The translations under genes were made by a program, and so were the position numbers. Below, piece by piece: positions 35,435 through 45,107 of a stretch of DNA of 64,000 bases; within the stretch, counting starts at the first letter, position 1; each line of letters begins with the position of its first letter. Where the stretch lies: positions 2,158,001 to 2,222,000 of the forward strand of contig NZ_CP090003.1 in NCBI RefSeq assembly GCF_021390195.1, given 5' to 3'. Below the pieces are notes generated by a model. The model saw nothing but the letters and a program-made list of their open reading frames with translations, made no database searches and was not told the DNA's origin. The DNA comes from Flagellimonas sp. CMM7. GTDB lineage: Bacteria; Bacteroidota; Bacteroidia; Flavobacteriales; Flavobacteriaceae.

Positions 35435-35466
35435 ATGAAATACATCTTTTACCGATGAAATGCATC
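35435..35466. promoter_or_regulatory. Pair of 12-base direct repeats
   Basis: ATGAAATACATC (35435-35446) and ATGAAATGCATC (35455-35466) differ at one base and start exactly 20 bases apart, two helical turns. Each is also partly palindromic (ATG...CAT). They lie upstream of both divergent genes and may bind a dimeric regulator. Confidence 0.4.
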
Positions 35467-35779
35467 ATTTTTAGTAACGTTTTAACATATGGAGACTTTC
35501 CTTAAGATTCCATTTTTATTTTAACCATTTGAAAATAAGAACGATAGAAGCTTTTTTTACTTAAAAGTCATTGGCTGCTATGTCAATAAAAAAATCAAAC
35601 AATAACATTTTGTAACTCTTTATAGGGTTAATTTGAAATGAAAGAGGTGATTTTCTTACAAATTATGAAAAGAAGGAGCTAAATCATCAACTTTACAAAT
35701 AGATAATAACCTCCCAAAAAAAGATTAAGTGAAATAAAGGATAAATCAATTTTAACAAAAAAGCACTATTATTAAAACT

Positions 35780-35787
35780 TACTTTTG
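35780..35787 (+). promoter_or_regulatory. -7 element upstream of uvrC
   Basis: TACTTTTG matches TAnnTTTG and is 26 bases before the uvrC ATG. A TTG at the usual distance is not clear. Confidence 0.45.
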
Positions 35788-35813
35788 TTTAGGAGTCAAT
35801 TTTTGGAAATTTT

Positions 35814-37604
35814 ATGCCCAACCCATCATCTATAAGTGTTCAAATAAGCGTTCTGCCAAGCGATCCAGGCGTTTATCAGTTCTATGATGTAGATGACAAG
35901 ATTCTTTATGTTGGAAAAGCCAAAAACCTCAAGAAACGGGTCGCCTCATATTTCAATAAAAAACAAGAATACGGCAAGACCAGGGTTTTGGTCAAAAAGA
36001 TTCATTCTGTAAAGCATATCGTTGTTGCTACAGAATCGGATGCACTCCTTTTGGAGAACAACCTGATTAAAAAACTTCTGCCCAGATATAATGTTTTGCT
36101 GAAGGACGATAAGTCCTACCCTTGGATATGTATAAAAAGAGAACGTTTTCCAAGAGTTTTCCCCACTCGTAAGTTAATAAAAGATGGCTCTGAGTATTAT
36201 GGCCCATACACCAGTATGAAGACAGTTAGGACGTTATTGGATTTGGTCAAAAGTTTATATCCTTTAAGAACTTGTAATTATGACCTTTCCGAAGAAAAGA
36301 TTCTATCTGGGAAGTATAAAGTATGTCTCGAATATCATTTAGGTAATTGCCTTGGTCCATGCGAGGGATTGCAAGAAGAGGAAGAATATCAAAGACAGAT
36401 AGAAGATATTAGGGAGATCATAAAAGGCAATTTTAAGAGTTCATTGCAATTCTTCAAAACACAGATGAAGGAATTGGCCAGTAACATGGAGTTTGAGAAA
36501 GCGCAAAGAATAAAGGATAAGATAGAAATATTGGAAAACTATCAGGTGAAATCCACGGTGGTCAATCCAAAAATCAATAATGTAGATGTGTTTACCATTA
36601 TTTCTGATGAAACACATGCCTATGTTAACTTTTTACAGCTGTCTCATGGTTCTATTATACGGTCACATACTTTAGAAATAAAAAAGAAACTGGAAGAGAC
36701 CGATGAAGAACTGTTGCAATTGGCTATTACTGAAATTAGGCAACGGTTTAAATCTCAATCAAAGGAAGTTTATTTGCAGTTTCCGGTAGTAGTTGAAGAA
36801 AACATAAAAGTTACATTGCCAAAACTGGGAGATAAAAGACGGATTCTGGAACTTTCTGAACGGAATGCACGTTTCTTTAGACAGGATAGGTTCAAGCAAA
36901 TTAAAATAACGGACCCAGATAGGCATACCAAGAGAATCATGGCTCAGATGAAAGGGGATTTACGACTTTCTGAAGAACCTACACATATAGAATGTTTTGA
37001 TAACTCCAATATTCAAGGGAGTAATCCTGTAGCTGCTTGTGTGGTTTTTAAAAATGGGAAGCCTTCTAAAAAAGACTATCGGCATTTTAATATTAAAACT
37101 GTTGAAGGGCCTGACGATTTTGCAAGTATGGAAGAGGTTGTTTTTAGAAGATATAAGAGACTTCTTGCCGAAGCCGAACCATTGCCACAACTTATAGTAA
37201 TTGACGGCGGGAAAGGCCAACTTTCATCCTCTCTTAAAAGTTTGGACATATTAGGGCTCCGCGGAAAAATTGCTATAATTGGAATTGCCAAAAGATTGGA
37301 AGAGATTTATTTTCCTGAAGATCCCATTCCGCTTTATTTGGATAAAAAGTCGGAAACTTTAAAAATAATTCAGCAACTTAGGAATGAGGCTCATAGATTT
37401 GGTATTAGGCACCATCGAAATAAAAGAAGCAAAGGGGCAATTAATTCCGAATTGGAGAATATTGAAGGTATCGGAGAAAAGACAGCAGAGGAATTATTGA
37501 AAAATTTTAAATCCGTGAAACGCATTAGAGAAGCAACCATTGAGAGTCTAGCGGAAACTATTGGAATGGCAAAAGCAAAAAAAATCTATAAATCCTTCCA
37601 TTAG
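35814..37604 (+). CDS. uvrC: Excinuclease ABC subunit C
   Basis: The 596-residue protein has the GIY-YIG nuclease domain at the N-terminus ([22 protein letters not shown]), a UVR coiled coil near 200-230 ([17 protein letters not shown]), the UvrC RNase H-like endonuclease domain ([34 protein letters not shown]), and a C-terminal helix-hairpin-helix ([13 protein letters not shown]). It makes both incisions in nucleotide excision repair. The next gene, a patatin-type protein, starts 11 bases later. Confidence 0.95.
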   Translation: MPNPSSISVQISVLPSDPGVYQFYDVDDKILYVGKAKNLKKRVASYFNKKQEYGKTRVLVKKIHSVKHIVVATESDALLLENNLIKKLLPRYNVLLKDDKSYPWICIKRERFPRVFPTRKLIKDGSEYYGPYTSMKTVRTLLDLVKSLYPLRTCNYDLSEEKILSGKYKVCLEYHLGNCLGPCEGLQEEEEYQRQIEDIREIIKGNFKSSLQFFKTQMKELASNMEFEKAQRIKDKIEILENYQVKSTVVNPKINNVDVFTIISDETHAYVNFLQLSHGSIIRSHTLEIKKKLEETDEELLQLAITEIRQRFKSQSKEVYLQFPVVVEENIKVTLPKLGDKRRILELSERNARFFRQDRFKQIKITDPDRHTKRIMAQMKGDLRLSEEPTHIECFDNSNIQGSNPVAACVVFKNGKPSKKDYRHFNIKTVEGPDDFASMEEVVFRRYKRLLAEAEPLPQLIVIDGGKGQLSSSLKSLDILGLRGKIAIIGIAKRLEEIYFPEDPIPLYLDKKSETLKIIQQLRNEAHRFGIRHHRNKRSKGAINSELENIEGIGEKTAEELLKNFKSVKRIREATIESLAETIGMAKAKKIYKSFH

Positions 37605-37615
37605 CAAAAGAGAAT

Positions 37616-39873
37616 ATGAAAAACATTATAGTTACAATAGGGTTTGTTTTTTTTGGCTTTTGTGGTATGGCGCAAACGACGACTGCTGAAGAATCACCCA
37701 AGGTTGGACTTGTTCTCAGTGGCGGTGGTGCAAAAGGATTAGCGCACATTGGAGCGCTTAAAGTAATTGATGAGGCCGGAATTAAAATAGATTATATAGG
37801 TGGTACAAGCATGGGGGCTATTGTTGGAGCACTTTATGCCTCTGGATATTCGGCCAAAGAATTGGATTCTATTTTTAAGGTAACAGATTTTTCTAAGTTA
37901 ATTCAAGATAACGTGCCAAGAGGAGCCAAGACTTTTTATGAAAAAGACGATTCCGAGCGCTATGCCTTGGGACTTCCTTTCACTAATTTTAATGTATCCT
38001 TTCCAGAAGCAATTTCAGGGGGCAGAACATCTATAATGAATTGGTTCGACTTCTTTTTCATGTAAAGGACATTCAAGATTTTAAAAGATTGCCCATTCCA
38101 TTTTTGTGCATTGCCACTAATGTAGAAACTGGAGAAGAGGTATTGTTGGATGACGGTTACCTTCCTGAAGCAATAATGGCCAGTGGAACGTTTCCCTCTT
38201 TGTTTGAACCATCAGAGATTGAAGGGGAAATTTTAATAGACGGCGGAGTGGTCAACAATTACCCTATAGATCAGGTGAGAGAAATGGGAGCCAATTTAAT
38301 TATTGGTGTTGACGTTCAGCATGGTTTGGCAACCAGAGAGTCCTTATCATCAGCAACAGAAATCCTTCTTCAAATCAATAATTATAGGACTGTTAATGAT
38401 ATGAAGGATAAAATTGACAAAACGGACATTTACATAAGACCAGACATAGATGATTTTTCTGTTATTGATTTTGACCGGTCACAGGAAATTGTGGAAGTTG
38501 GAGAACGAGCGGCATACACAAAATTTGAAGAGTTGAAGCAAGTATCTCAAAACCAAAATCTTGTTCTCGACAATAAAGATAGAATCAGAGTAAAAGATAG
38601 TCTAACCATAAACAGGTTGATCATTAAGGGGAACGATCGTTATACTAGAGGCTATATTAAAGGGAAACTTCGGTTTAATCTTGCAGAAAAGATTTCATTT
38701 GATAAATTAAAGCAAGGAATTAATAATTTATCCGCTTCCGGTAATTTTAAGACGATCAGGTATGAATTGATATCAAATGGATTGGGAACGGATTTGGTTC
38801 TAAAACTAAAAGAAGACCCCACAAAAATGTTCATTAAAATGTCTGCCCATTATGATGATTTATATAAAAGTGCTGCGTTGATCAATCTTACCAAAAAGAA
38901 TTTTTTGCTTAAGGATGATGTGGCTTCTTTTGATTTCATTCTTGGAGATCATATTAGGTATAACATGGAGTACTATCTGGACAAAGGATTTTATTGGAGT
39001 TTTGGAGTCAATTCCAAGTTCACGGATTTTGATAATGAAATAGATTTTGGGTTGATTCGTTCAAATTTTGATGTGATTGATGACCCAAATATTAGACAGA
39101 TAAGCCTAGATGTCACGGATTTAACAAATCAGGTCTATCTTCAAACAGTTTTGCAAGAAGAATTCGCGGTTACCTTAGGTGTTGAGCATAAACTGCTGCG
39201 TTACAGTACGCGAACGCTTAATCAATTTACAGATGAGGAAGCCTTTGCGCCTACAACAGATGAAAGAACATATTTTGAAAACTCAAATTATTTTAGCGCA
39301 TATGGTAAGATTACTTTAGACACATATGACGACAAATATTTTCCTACAAAAGGGGTGTTTTTTGATAGTGATTTTCATTTATACCTATTCTCTTCGGATT
39401 TTAATGAAAATTTTAAAGAATTTTCAATAGCAAAGGCAAAACTGGGGACAGCATTTCCATTGTTCCACAACCTAACACTTAATTTAGAGACAGAAGGAGG
39501 TTTTAAGTTGGGAACCTCTGGGGTTACTTCTTTTGATTTTGTTCTTGGTGGCTTCGGGAATGACTTTGTAAACAACTTTGTTCCTTTTTTTGGGTATGAC
39601 TTTTTAAGTCTACCGGGCAACAGTTTTGTAAAAGCGTATGGGAAGTTAGATTACCAGTTGGCTCCCAAAAACCATTTACTGTTTTCCGCCAATTTTGCAA
39701 ATGTCGACGATGATTTGTTTCGTACGGGAGAGTGGTTTACAGAACCAACCTTTTCTGGCTACGGAATAGGTTATGGCTATGAATCCTTTTTAGGCCCCAT
39801 TCAAATTTATTATTCATGGACTCCCGAAATAAACAATGGCAACTTCTTTTTTAGTGTTGGGTATTGGTTCTAA
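37616..39873 (+). pseudogene. Patatin-like outer-membrane phospholipase (PlpD type), frameshifted
   Basis: Frame one (37616-38065) encodes a signal peptide and the start of a patatin domain ([14 protein letters not shown] with Ser 65). Frame two encodes the rest: the DGG of the catalytic dyad (ILIDGGVVNNYP), a POTRA-like segment and a C-terminal barrel ending NFFFSVGYWF. The two join if one G is added to the five G at 38018-38022, which restores [16 protein letters not shown]. Repaired length is 752 residues. As read, translation leaves frame after residue 136 and stops at 38063. The cause may be mutation, phase variation or a sequencing error. Position after uvrC suggests cotranscription. 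Confidence 0.85.
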
Positions 39874-40119
39874 AAAACTAAAATTTTTTTTGTAAGACAA
39901 GTCTGAGCCTTTCAAGTGCACAAATGCATGGTAAATCCTTAGAAACCCCTTTTATTTGTTAACAATAAGCTAAATATGCTTCCTTGTTTCAAAAATTTGA
40001 AAAAAGGATAGTTAAAGTCCGTTAAAAACTTATTTTCCTACAAAAGCTTGATGTATATTTACAAAACATAAGGGGTGGTTCCCTTATAACTTTAAGTATT
40101 GGTTTTTCATAATTTAAAG

Positions 40120-40136
40120 TTTGGTTGGTTATTTAG
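40120..40136 (+). repeat. 17-nt motif shared with 4762-4778, copy B
   Basis: TTTGGTTGGTTATTTAG is identical to 4762-4778 and is followed within 5 bases by a terminator stem. It is non-coding. Confidence 0.6.
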
Positions 40137-40137
40137 G

Positions 40138-40167
40138 AAAAGCCCAGTTTAAAGACTGGGCTTTTTT
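40138..40167 (+). terminator. Rho-independent terminator
   Basis: The stem AGCCCAGT (40141-40148) and ACTGGGCT (40155-40162) is extended by A-T pairs and followed by T to 40168. It ends the candidate small RNA or a long patatin transcript. Confidence 0.9.
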
Positions 40168-40262
40168 TATATATAATATTTTGGAACAAGTTTTGTTTAT
40201 GTAATTGTAAACTAATCTACTTGAAAAGGGATTTTAGTAATTTTATACTAATTACAAGGACT

Positions 40263-41042
40263 ATGAAAAAGGTTTTTATTATTTTTTCTTTCTTACTTAT
40301 AATGCCGTTGACAGCGCAAACTCGGCGTCCTGCTTTTAAGTCCGGAGAGTGGTTAAAATTTCGTATCCATTATGGGTTCCTTAATGCTAGTTACGCAACT
40401 TTGAATCTTAGCACAGATACTATCGATAGCATTCCGGTATATCATGTGGTGGGCAGAGGAAAGACCACGGGGTTTGCCAGCATCTTTTTCAAAGTAGATG
40501 ATACCTATGAGAGTTATTTTGGCAGAAATGATGGTAAGCCGTACAGGTTTATTAGAAAAATAAATGAAGGAGGTTACACCAAGGATATTGAAATCGATTT
40601 TTACCATGATGAGGATAGAGCAATCTTAAAGGATAATAAAAATGGGAAAGAATTTGATATTCCAGTACATGATGAAGTACAGGATTTATTGTCCGCATCC
40701 TATTATTTGAGAAATCGCTATGGACTTGAAGAATTTGAGATTGGCCAATCTCTTGATATGGATATGTTGTTTGATGATGACGGGGTCTATAAGTTTAAAC
40801 TAAAATTTTTAGGAAAAGAAGTGATACGGACAAAGTTTGGGAAAGTAGAATGTCTTAAATTTAGGCCCGTGGTTCAATCAGGTCGCGTTTTCAAAGAAAA
40901 AGAAAGTCTTACGCTTTGGGTTTCCAATGATTTGAACAAAATTCCGGTAAGGATCAAGGCAGATTTAGCTGTTGGATCGTTAAAGGCGGATTTAGATGGC
41001 TATAACGGCCTAAGAAACCAGTTTAAAATTATAATGAGATAG
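40263..41042 (+). CDS. DUF3108-type exported protein
   Basis: The start is the ATG at 40263 (MKKVFIIFSFLLIMPLTAQ, a signal peptide); the upstream TTG at 40221 would add 14 residues before it and is rejected. The 259-residue protein matches the DUF3108 layout (FKSGEWLKFRIHYGFLNASYATLNL, ESYFGRNDGKPYRF, LTLWVSNDLNKIPVRI), a periplasmic beta fold. Function is unknown. It starts a tight run with the tryptophan dioxygenase family, M23 peptidase and pgi genes (gaps of 5, 2 and 1 bases). Confidence 0.85.
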   Translation: MKKVFIIFSFLLIMPLTAQTRRPAFKSGEWLKFRIHYGFLNASYATLNLSTDTIDSIPVYHVVGRGKTTGFASIFFKVDDTYESYFGRNDGKPYRFIRKINEGGYTKDIEIDFYHDEDRAILKDNKNGKEFDIPVHDEVQDLLSASYYLRNRYGLEEFEIGQSLDMDMLFDDDGVYKFKLKFLGKEVIRTKFGKVECLKFRPVVQSGRVFKEKESLTLWVSNDLNKIPVRIKADLAVGSLKADLDGYNGLRNQFKIIMR

Positions 41043-41047
41043 TTTGA

Positions 41048-42016
41048 ATGAAGAATGATGAGCGAATTGAGTCCCAAATCAATAAGCTTGAAGAAAAGTT
41101 TAAAAACTCTGGCCAAGACTTAAGTTCTTACCTTGATGGACTCCTATACCAACGTTATCTTACGTATTGGGACTACATCCATTTAGATACGCTACTTAGT
41201 ATTCAAGTTCCAAGAACGCATTTCCCAGATGAAGAAATCTTCATCATGTACCATCAAATAACAGAGCTTTATTTTAAGCTGATTTTACATGAGCAAAAAC
41301 AAATCGTTGAAGATAAATCTCAAGACTTAAAGTTTTTTATTGAAAAAGCCAATAGGATAAACAGTTACTTCAAAGCACTTATCTCATCCTTTAGCATTAT
41401 GATAAAGGGGATGGAGCGAGAGCAGTTTTTGCGTTATCGCATGGCACTTCTTCCTGCAAGTGGATTCCAATCTGCTCAATATCGCATGATAGAGATTTAT
41501 GCTACGCCCTTAGAAAATTTGGTTCATCATACGGAGCGTGAATCTTTTTCGGCAAAAAACAGTATAGAAGAACTTTTTGATCATATTTATTGGAAAAAAG
41601 GTGCGACCGATGCAGTTACTGGAGAGAAAACACTTACCCTTAAACAGTTTGAGTTCCGCTATACACCAAGATTGCTAAGAATCTCCAATGAAGTTAAGAC
41701 TAGTAGTATCTATCATAAATACCTTCAACTTCCTGAAGAATCTAAAAGGAATGAGGAACTGATCAACTCATTAAAAGATTTGGATATAAACGCTAACGTA
41801 AACTGGCCGTTGGTTCACATGGGTTCCGCTTACAGATATTTAGCAAAAGAAAACAAAGAAGTTGATGCTACTGGAGGCACAAATTGGAAGAACTATTTAC
41901 CTCCAAGTTTTCAGAAAATAATATTTTTCCCAACTTTGCACTCAGAAGATGAGAAAGATACCTGGGGAAAACAATGGGTGGACCATATATTTAATCCGTC
42001 AAATAAGGAAGTTTAG
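41048..42016 (+). CDS. Tryptophan 2,3-dioxygenase family protein
   Basis: The 322-residue protein aligns with the haem-dependent TDO family: LSSYLDGLLYQRYLTYWDYIHLDTLLSIQ, FIMYHQITELYFKLILHE, and RMALLPASGFQSAQYRMIEIYAT. The GT..TGGTNWKNYLP segment near the end is TDO-like. TDO converts tryptophan to N-formylkynurenine, but no kynureninase or formamidase gene is adjacent, so this may be a divergent member with another role. No signal peptide. It lies 5 bases after the DUF3108 gene and 2 before the M23 gene. Confidence 0.85.
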   Translation: MKNDERIESQINKLEEKFKNSGQDLSSYLDGLLYQRYLTYWDYIHLDTLLSIQVPRTHFPDEEIFIMYHQITELYFKLILHEQKQIVEDKSQDLKFFIEKANRINSYFKALISSFSIMIKGMEREQFLRYRMALLPASGFQSAQYRMIEIYATPLENLVHHTERESFSAKNSIEELFDHIYWKKGATDAVTGEKTLTLKQFEFRYTPRLLRISNEVKTSSIYHKYLQLPEESKRNEELINSLKDLDINANVNWPLVHMGSAYRYLAKENKEVDATGGTNWKNYLPPSFQKIIFFPTLHSEDEKDTWGKQWVDHIFNPSNKEV

Positions 42017-42018
42017 TA

Positions 42019-43305
42019 ATGCAGAAATTTTTTGGGGCAATATTGACACTGCTAATCCTAGTGTCTTGTAAAGAAGAAAAGGTCTTGGTTCAAGAATTGG
42101 AACAAGAAGATCCTATTGAGAAACCAATAGTAAAACAATTTGGGTTCAATTTTGAAGAGTTTAAGGTAGTTCAAGATACCATCAGATATGGGGATAGTTT
42201 TGGAGAACTCATGCTTAAAAACAAGGTGGACTATCCTAAAATTGCAACAGTTTCCCAAAATTTCAAAGATACTTTTGACGTAAGAAAAATTATGGTTGGA
42301 AAACCATATCTAATCTTAAAATCCAGAGACACATCAGAAATAGCTGAAGTATTTATTTATCAAAATGATAGAATAAATTATACCGTAGTTGATTTACGGG
42401 ATAGTGTATCGGCCTACAAAAGCAGGAAGGAAGTAAAATATGTTGAACGTGAAGCTTCTGGAATAATAGAGACATCCTTATCCGAGGCGATTTTGGATCA
42501 GGGAATAGATTACAATGTTACATTAAACCTTTCCGAAATTTATGCGTGGACCATAGATTTCTTTAGATTGGAAAAAGGAGATAAGTTTAAGGTCATATAC
42601 AAAGAAAGATATATCAATGATTCTATCTATGCAGGTGCGGAACCTATTGAAGCTGCCCTTTTTGAACATAAGGGCAAACCTATCTATGCTTTCCCATATG
42701 TTGTGGATTCGCTAAAACAAATCACTGATTATTTTGATGATGAGGCCAACAACCTAAGAAGCACTTTCTTAAGGGCCCCCATAAAATTTGGCTATAGATT
42801 GTCATCCAGATATAATCTAAAACGTAGAATTGCCTATTATGGTAATAAGGTAAGACCACATAGAGGTACAGATTATGCATCTCCTGTGGGAACTCCCATT
42901 ATTGCAACAGCAGATGGAACGGTTACAGAGTCTACCAGAAGGGGAGGTAATGGAAAATATGTAAAGATTAGGCACAACGGAACCTATAGCACCCAATATT
43001 TGCACATGAAAAAACAAAAGGTGAAGAGAGGTGAGTTCGTTAGACAAGGAGATGTAATTGGTTGGGTTGGAATGACCGGGAATACCGGCGGCCCCCATGT
43101 TTGCTATAGATTTTGGAAAAATGGAAGACAGGTTGACCCATTAAGGGAGAAACTACCAGCAGCAGAGCCCATTGCAGATTCTTTGAAAACGGCCTATACA
43201 GACCATATAACACCAATAAAATGGCAATTGGACTGCATAGAATATGCACTACCTGCTCCAGAACCAGAACCAGAAGAAGAAAAGCTAGTAACACTTAACC
43301 CATAA
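42019..43305 (+). CDS. M23-family metallopeptidase lipoprotein
   Basis: The 428-residue protein has a lipobox (LILVSC, Cys 17), a middle domain with LysM/OapA-like beta content, and a LytM domain near 275-375 with the zinc motif [14 protein letters not shown] and the second motif [10 protein letters not shown] in place of the usual HLHFE. M23 enzymes cut peptidoglycan cross-bridges; the changed second motif (HVCYR) still retains His. It should sit on the periplasmic side. It is cotranscribed with the TDO family and pgi genes. Confidence 0.88.
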   Translation: MQKFFGAILTLLILVSCKEEKVLVQELEQEDPIEKPIVKQFGFNFEEFKVVQDTIRYGDSFGELMLKNKVDYPKIATVSQNFKDTFDVRKIMVGKPYLILKSRDTSEIAEVFIYQNDRINYTVVDLRDSVSAYKSRKEVKYVEREASGIIETSLSEAILDQGIDYNVTLNLSEIYAWTIDFFRLEKGDKFKVIYKERYINDSIYAGAEPIEAALFEHKGKPIYAFPYVVDSLKQITDYFDDEANNLRSTFLRAPIKFGYRLSSRYNLKRRIAYYGNKVRPHRGTDYASPVGTPIIATADGTVTESTRRGGNGKYVKIRHNGTYSTQYLHMKKQKVKRGEFVRQGDVIGWVGMTGNTGGPHVCYRFWKNGRQVDPLREKLPAAEPIADSLKTAYTDHITPIKWQLDCIEYALPAPEPEPEEEKLVTLNP

Positions 43306-43306
43306 G

Positions 43307-44944
43307 ATGGCATTACCCAAAACCAACCCTACTACCACAAAAGCTTGGAAAAAACTTACAGACCATTTTGAAAAAACAAAGACGGAACATTTAAGGGGAA
43401 TGTTCGCTGCCGATGAAGCACGCGGAAAAAAATTCACTTTGCTTTGGAATGATTTTCTAGTTGATTATTCAAAAAATAGAATTACTGAGGAAACAGTATC
43501 CCTACTGTTAGAGTTGGCAGATGAAGTAGGACTGAAAGATGCCATATCAGGCTATTTTGAAGGTGAATTGATTAACAAAACAGAAGGACGTGCTGTACTG
43601 CACACTGCTTTAAGAGCAAAAAAGGAAGATGAGATTTATGTTGATGGGAAGAATATTGTCGCAGAAGTTTATCAAGTAAAAGAAAAAATAAAGGCCTTTT
43701 CGGATTCTGTAATTTCCGGCGATAGAAAAGGGTATTCCAATAAGACCTTTACAGATGTTGTGAACATTGGGATTGGAGGGTCAGATTTAGGGCCTGCAAT
43801 GATTACAGAATCTCTAAAATTCTATAAGAACCATTTAAAAACGCACTTTGTAAGCAATGTAGATGGTGACCATGTCCATGAAATTTTAAAAGAGCTAAAC
43901 CCAGAAACAACTTTATTTGTTGTTGTTTCCAAAACCTTTACCACACAAGAAACGTTAAGCAATGCCCTTACCATTAAAAAGTGGTTTTTAAAGCATGGTT
44001 CAGAAAAGGATATAGCTAAACACTTTGCAGCGGTATCTACCAATACCCAAAAAATTAAGGAATTTGGAATTGCGGATGAAAATGTATTCCCTATGTGGGA
44101 TTGGGTAGGAGGACGTTTCTCCTTATGGAGTGCTGTTGGACTTTCAATCTCATTATCTGTGGGGTATAGGAATTTTGATGAGTTGCTGTCTGGAGCAAAT
44201 GAAATGGACGTTCATTTCAAGGAAACTCCATTTTCAGAAAACATCCCTGTTATTTTGGCACTACTTAGTGTCTGGTACAATAACTTTTTTGGTGCGGAAA
44301 CCGAAGCTATAATTCCTTATACTCAATATCTAAATCGTTTTTCTGCGTATTTGCAGCAGGGCATTATGGAGAGCAATGGTAAAAGCATGGATAGGGCAGG
44401 GAATAGAACCAATTATGAAACCGGAACTATCATTTGGGGAGAGCCGGGGACTAATTCACAACATGCCTTTTTTCAATTGATTCATCAAGGAACTAAACTT
44501 ATCCCAACAGATTTTATAGGGTTCAAAGAATCGCTTCATGGAGAAGTAGACCACCATAACAAGTTAATGGCCAATTTCTTTGCTCAGACGGAAGCCTTAA
44601 TGAATGGAAAGACAGATAGTGAGGTAAAACGGGAGCTGGAAGGACAGAACTTGTCCAAAGAGGAAATGGAATCATTATTACCGTTTAAAGTATTTGAAGG
44701 AAATAAACCCACCAATACGATCTTAATTCAAAAGTTAACACCTAAAAGTCTAGGAGCCCTAGTTGCATTGTACGAACATAAAATCTTTGTTCAAGGTATT
44801 ATTTGGAACATTTTCAGCTATGATCAATGGGGTGTTGAACTAGGGAAACAACTTGCCAAAAATATACTTAATGACATTGAAAATTCTGAAATTGGCAAAC
44901 ATGATAGCTCAACTTTGAGTCTTTTGCATTTTTTTAAGAAATGA
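43307..44944 (+). CDS. pgi: Glucose-6-phosphate isomerase
   Basis: The 545-residue enzyme carries the PGI signatures: [18 protein letters not shown] (sugar-phosphate binding), [19 protein letters not shown], and [19 protein letters not shown] near the C-terminus, with the catalytic Glu and His in these regions. It interconverts glucose 6-phosphate and fructose 6-phosphate. It starts one base after the M23 stop, so it is probably in the same transcript. Confidence 0.96.
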   Translation: MALPKTNPTTTKAWKKLTDHFEKTKTEHLRGMFAADEARGKKFTLLWNDFLVDYSKNRITEETVSLLLELADEVGLKDAISGYFEGELINKTEGRAVLHTALRAKKEDEIYVDGKNIVAEVYQVKEKIKAFSDSVISGDRKGYSNKTFTDVVNIGIGGSDLGPAMITESLKFYKNHLKTHFVSNVDGDHVHEILKELNPETTLFVVVSKTFTTQETLSNALTIKKWFLKHGSEKDIAKHFAAVSTNTQKIKEFGIADENVFPMWDWVGGRFSLWSAVGLSISLSVGYRNFDELLSGANEMDVHFKETPFSENIPVILALLSVWYNNFFGAETEAIIPYTQYLNRFSAYLQQGIMESNGKSMDRAGNRTNYETGTIIWGEPGTNSQHAFFQLIHQGTKLIPTDFIGFKESLHGEVDHHNKLMANFFAQTEALMNGKTDSEVKRELEGQNLSKEEMESLLPFKVFEGNKPTNTILIQKLTPKSLGALVALYEHKIFVQGIIWNIFSYDQWGVELGKQLAKNILNDIENSEIGKHDSSTLSLLHFFKK

Positions 44945-44946
44945 TT

Positions 44947-44981
44947 TAAGTTGACATGAGACTGTATTTAATATCAACTTA
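44947..44981. repeat. Inverted repeat after pgi
   Basis: TAAGTTGA (44947-44954) and TCAACTTA (44974-44981) form an 8-base inverted repeat, with AT-pairs inside, just after the pgi stop. No T-run follows, so it is not a classical terminator. It could be a 3' stabilising hairpin. Confidence 0.35.
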
Positions 44982-45107
44982 CTGTTAACCAATTGTTTGT
45001 GTTGGATTAAGAATGATTTTGCATATTTTTTTTAACATTAAATTAACATAACAAACGTTAAAAAAAAAGACTTTTGCAGTGCTATTCAAATAATAAACAC
45101 TGTTAAA

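Larger units (their letters stand above)
35250..35813. other. 564-base gene-free region between cyclo-ligase and uvrC
   Basis: The region is AT-rich. It holds no convincing ORF, tRNA or terminator. It does contain a pair of 12-base direct repeats (35435-35466) and a -7 promoter element for uvrC (35780-35787). Both flanking genes are transcribed away from it. Confidence 0.6.
40066..40167 (+). ncRNA. Candidate small RNA with terminator
   Basis: In the 389-base gap before the gene at 40263 there is a -7-like box TATATTTA (40054-40061), then a hairpin right at the expected start (ATAAGGG 40068-40074, CCCTTAT 40081-40087). It continues with an AU-rich stretch carrying the 17-base motif TTTGGTTGGTTATTTAG (40120-40136), and ends with a strong terminator. 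It is 190 bases beyond the patatin stop and has no ORF. The same motif-plus-terminator layout occurs at 4735-4822. Confidence 0.4.

Noticed and set aside
38018..38065. Programmed ribosomal frameshift in the patatin gene
   Set aside because: No slippery heptamer with a downstream structure was evident, and this gene class is not known to use recoding. Mutation, phase variation or error is simpler.
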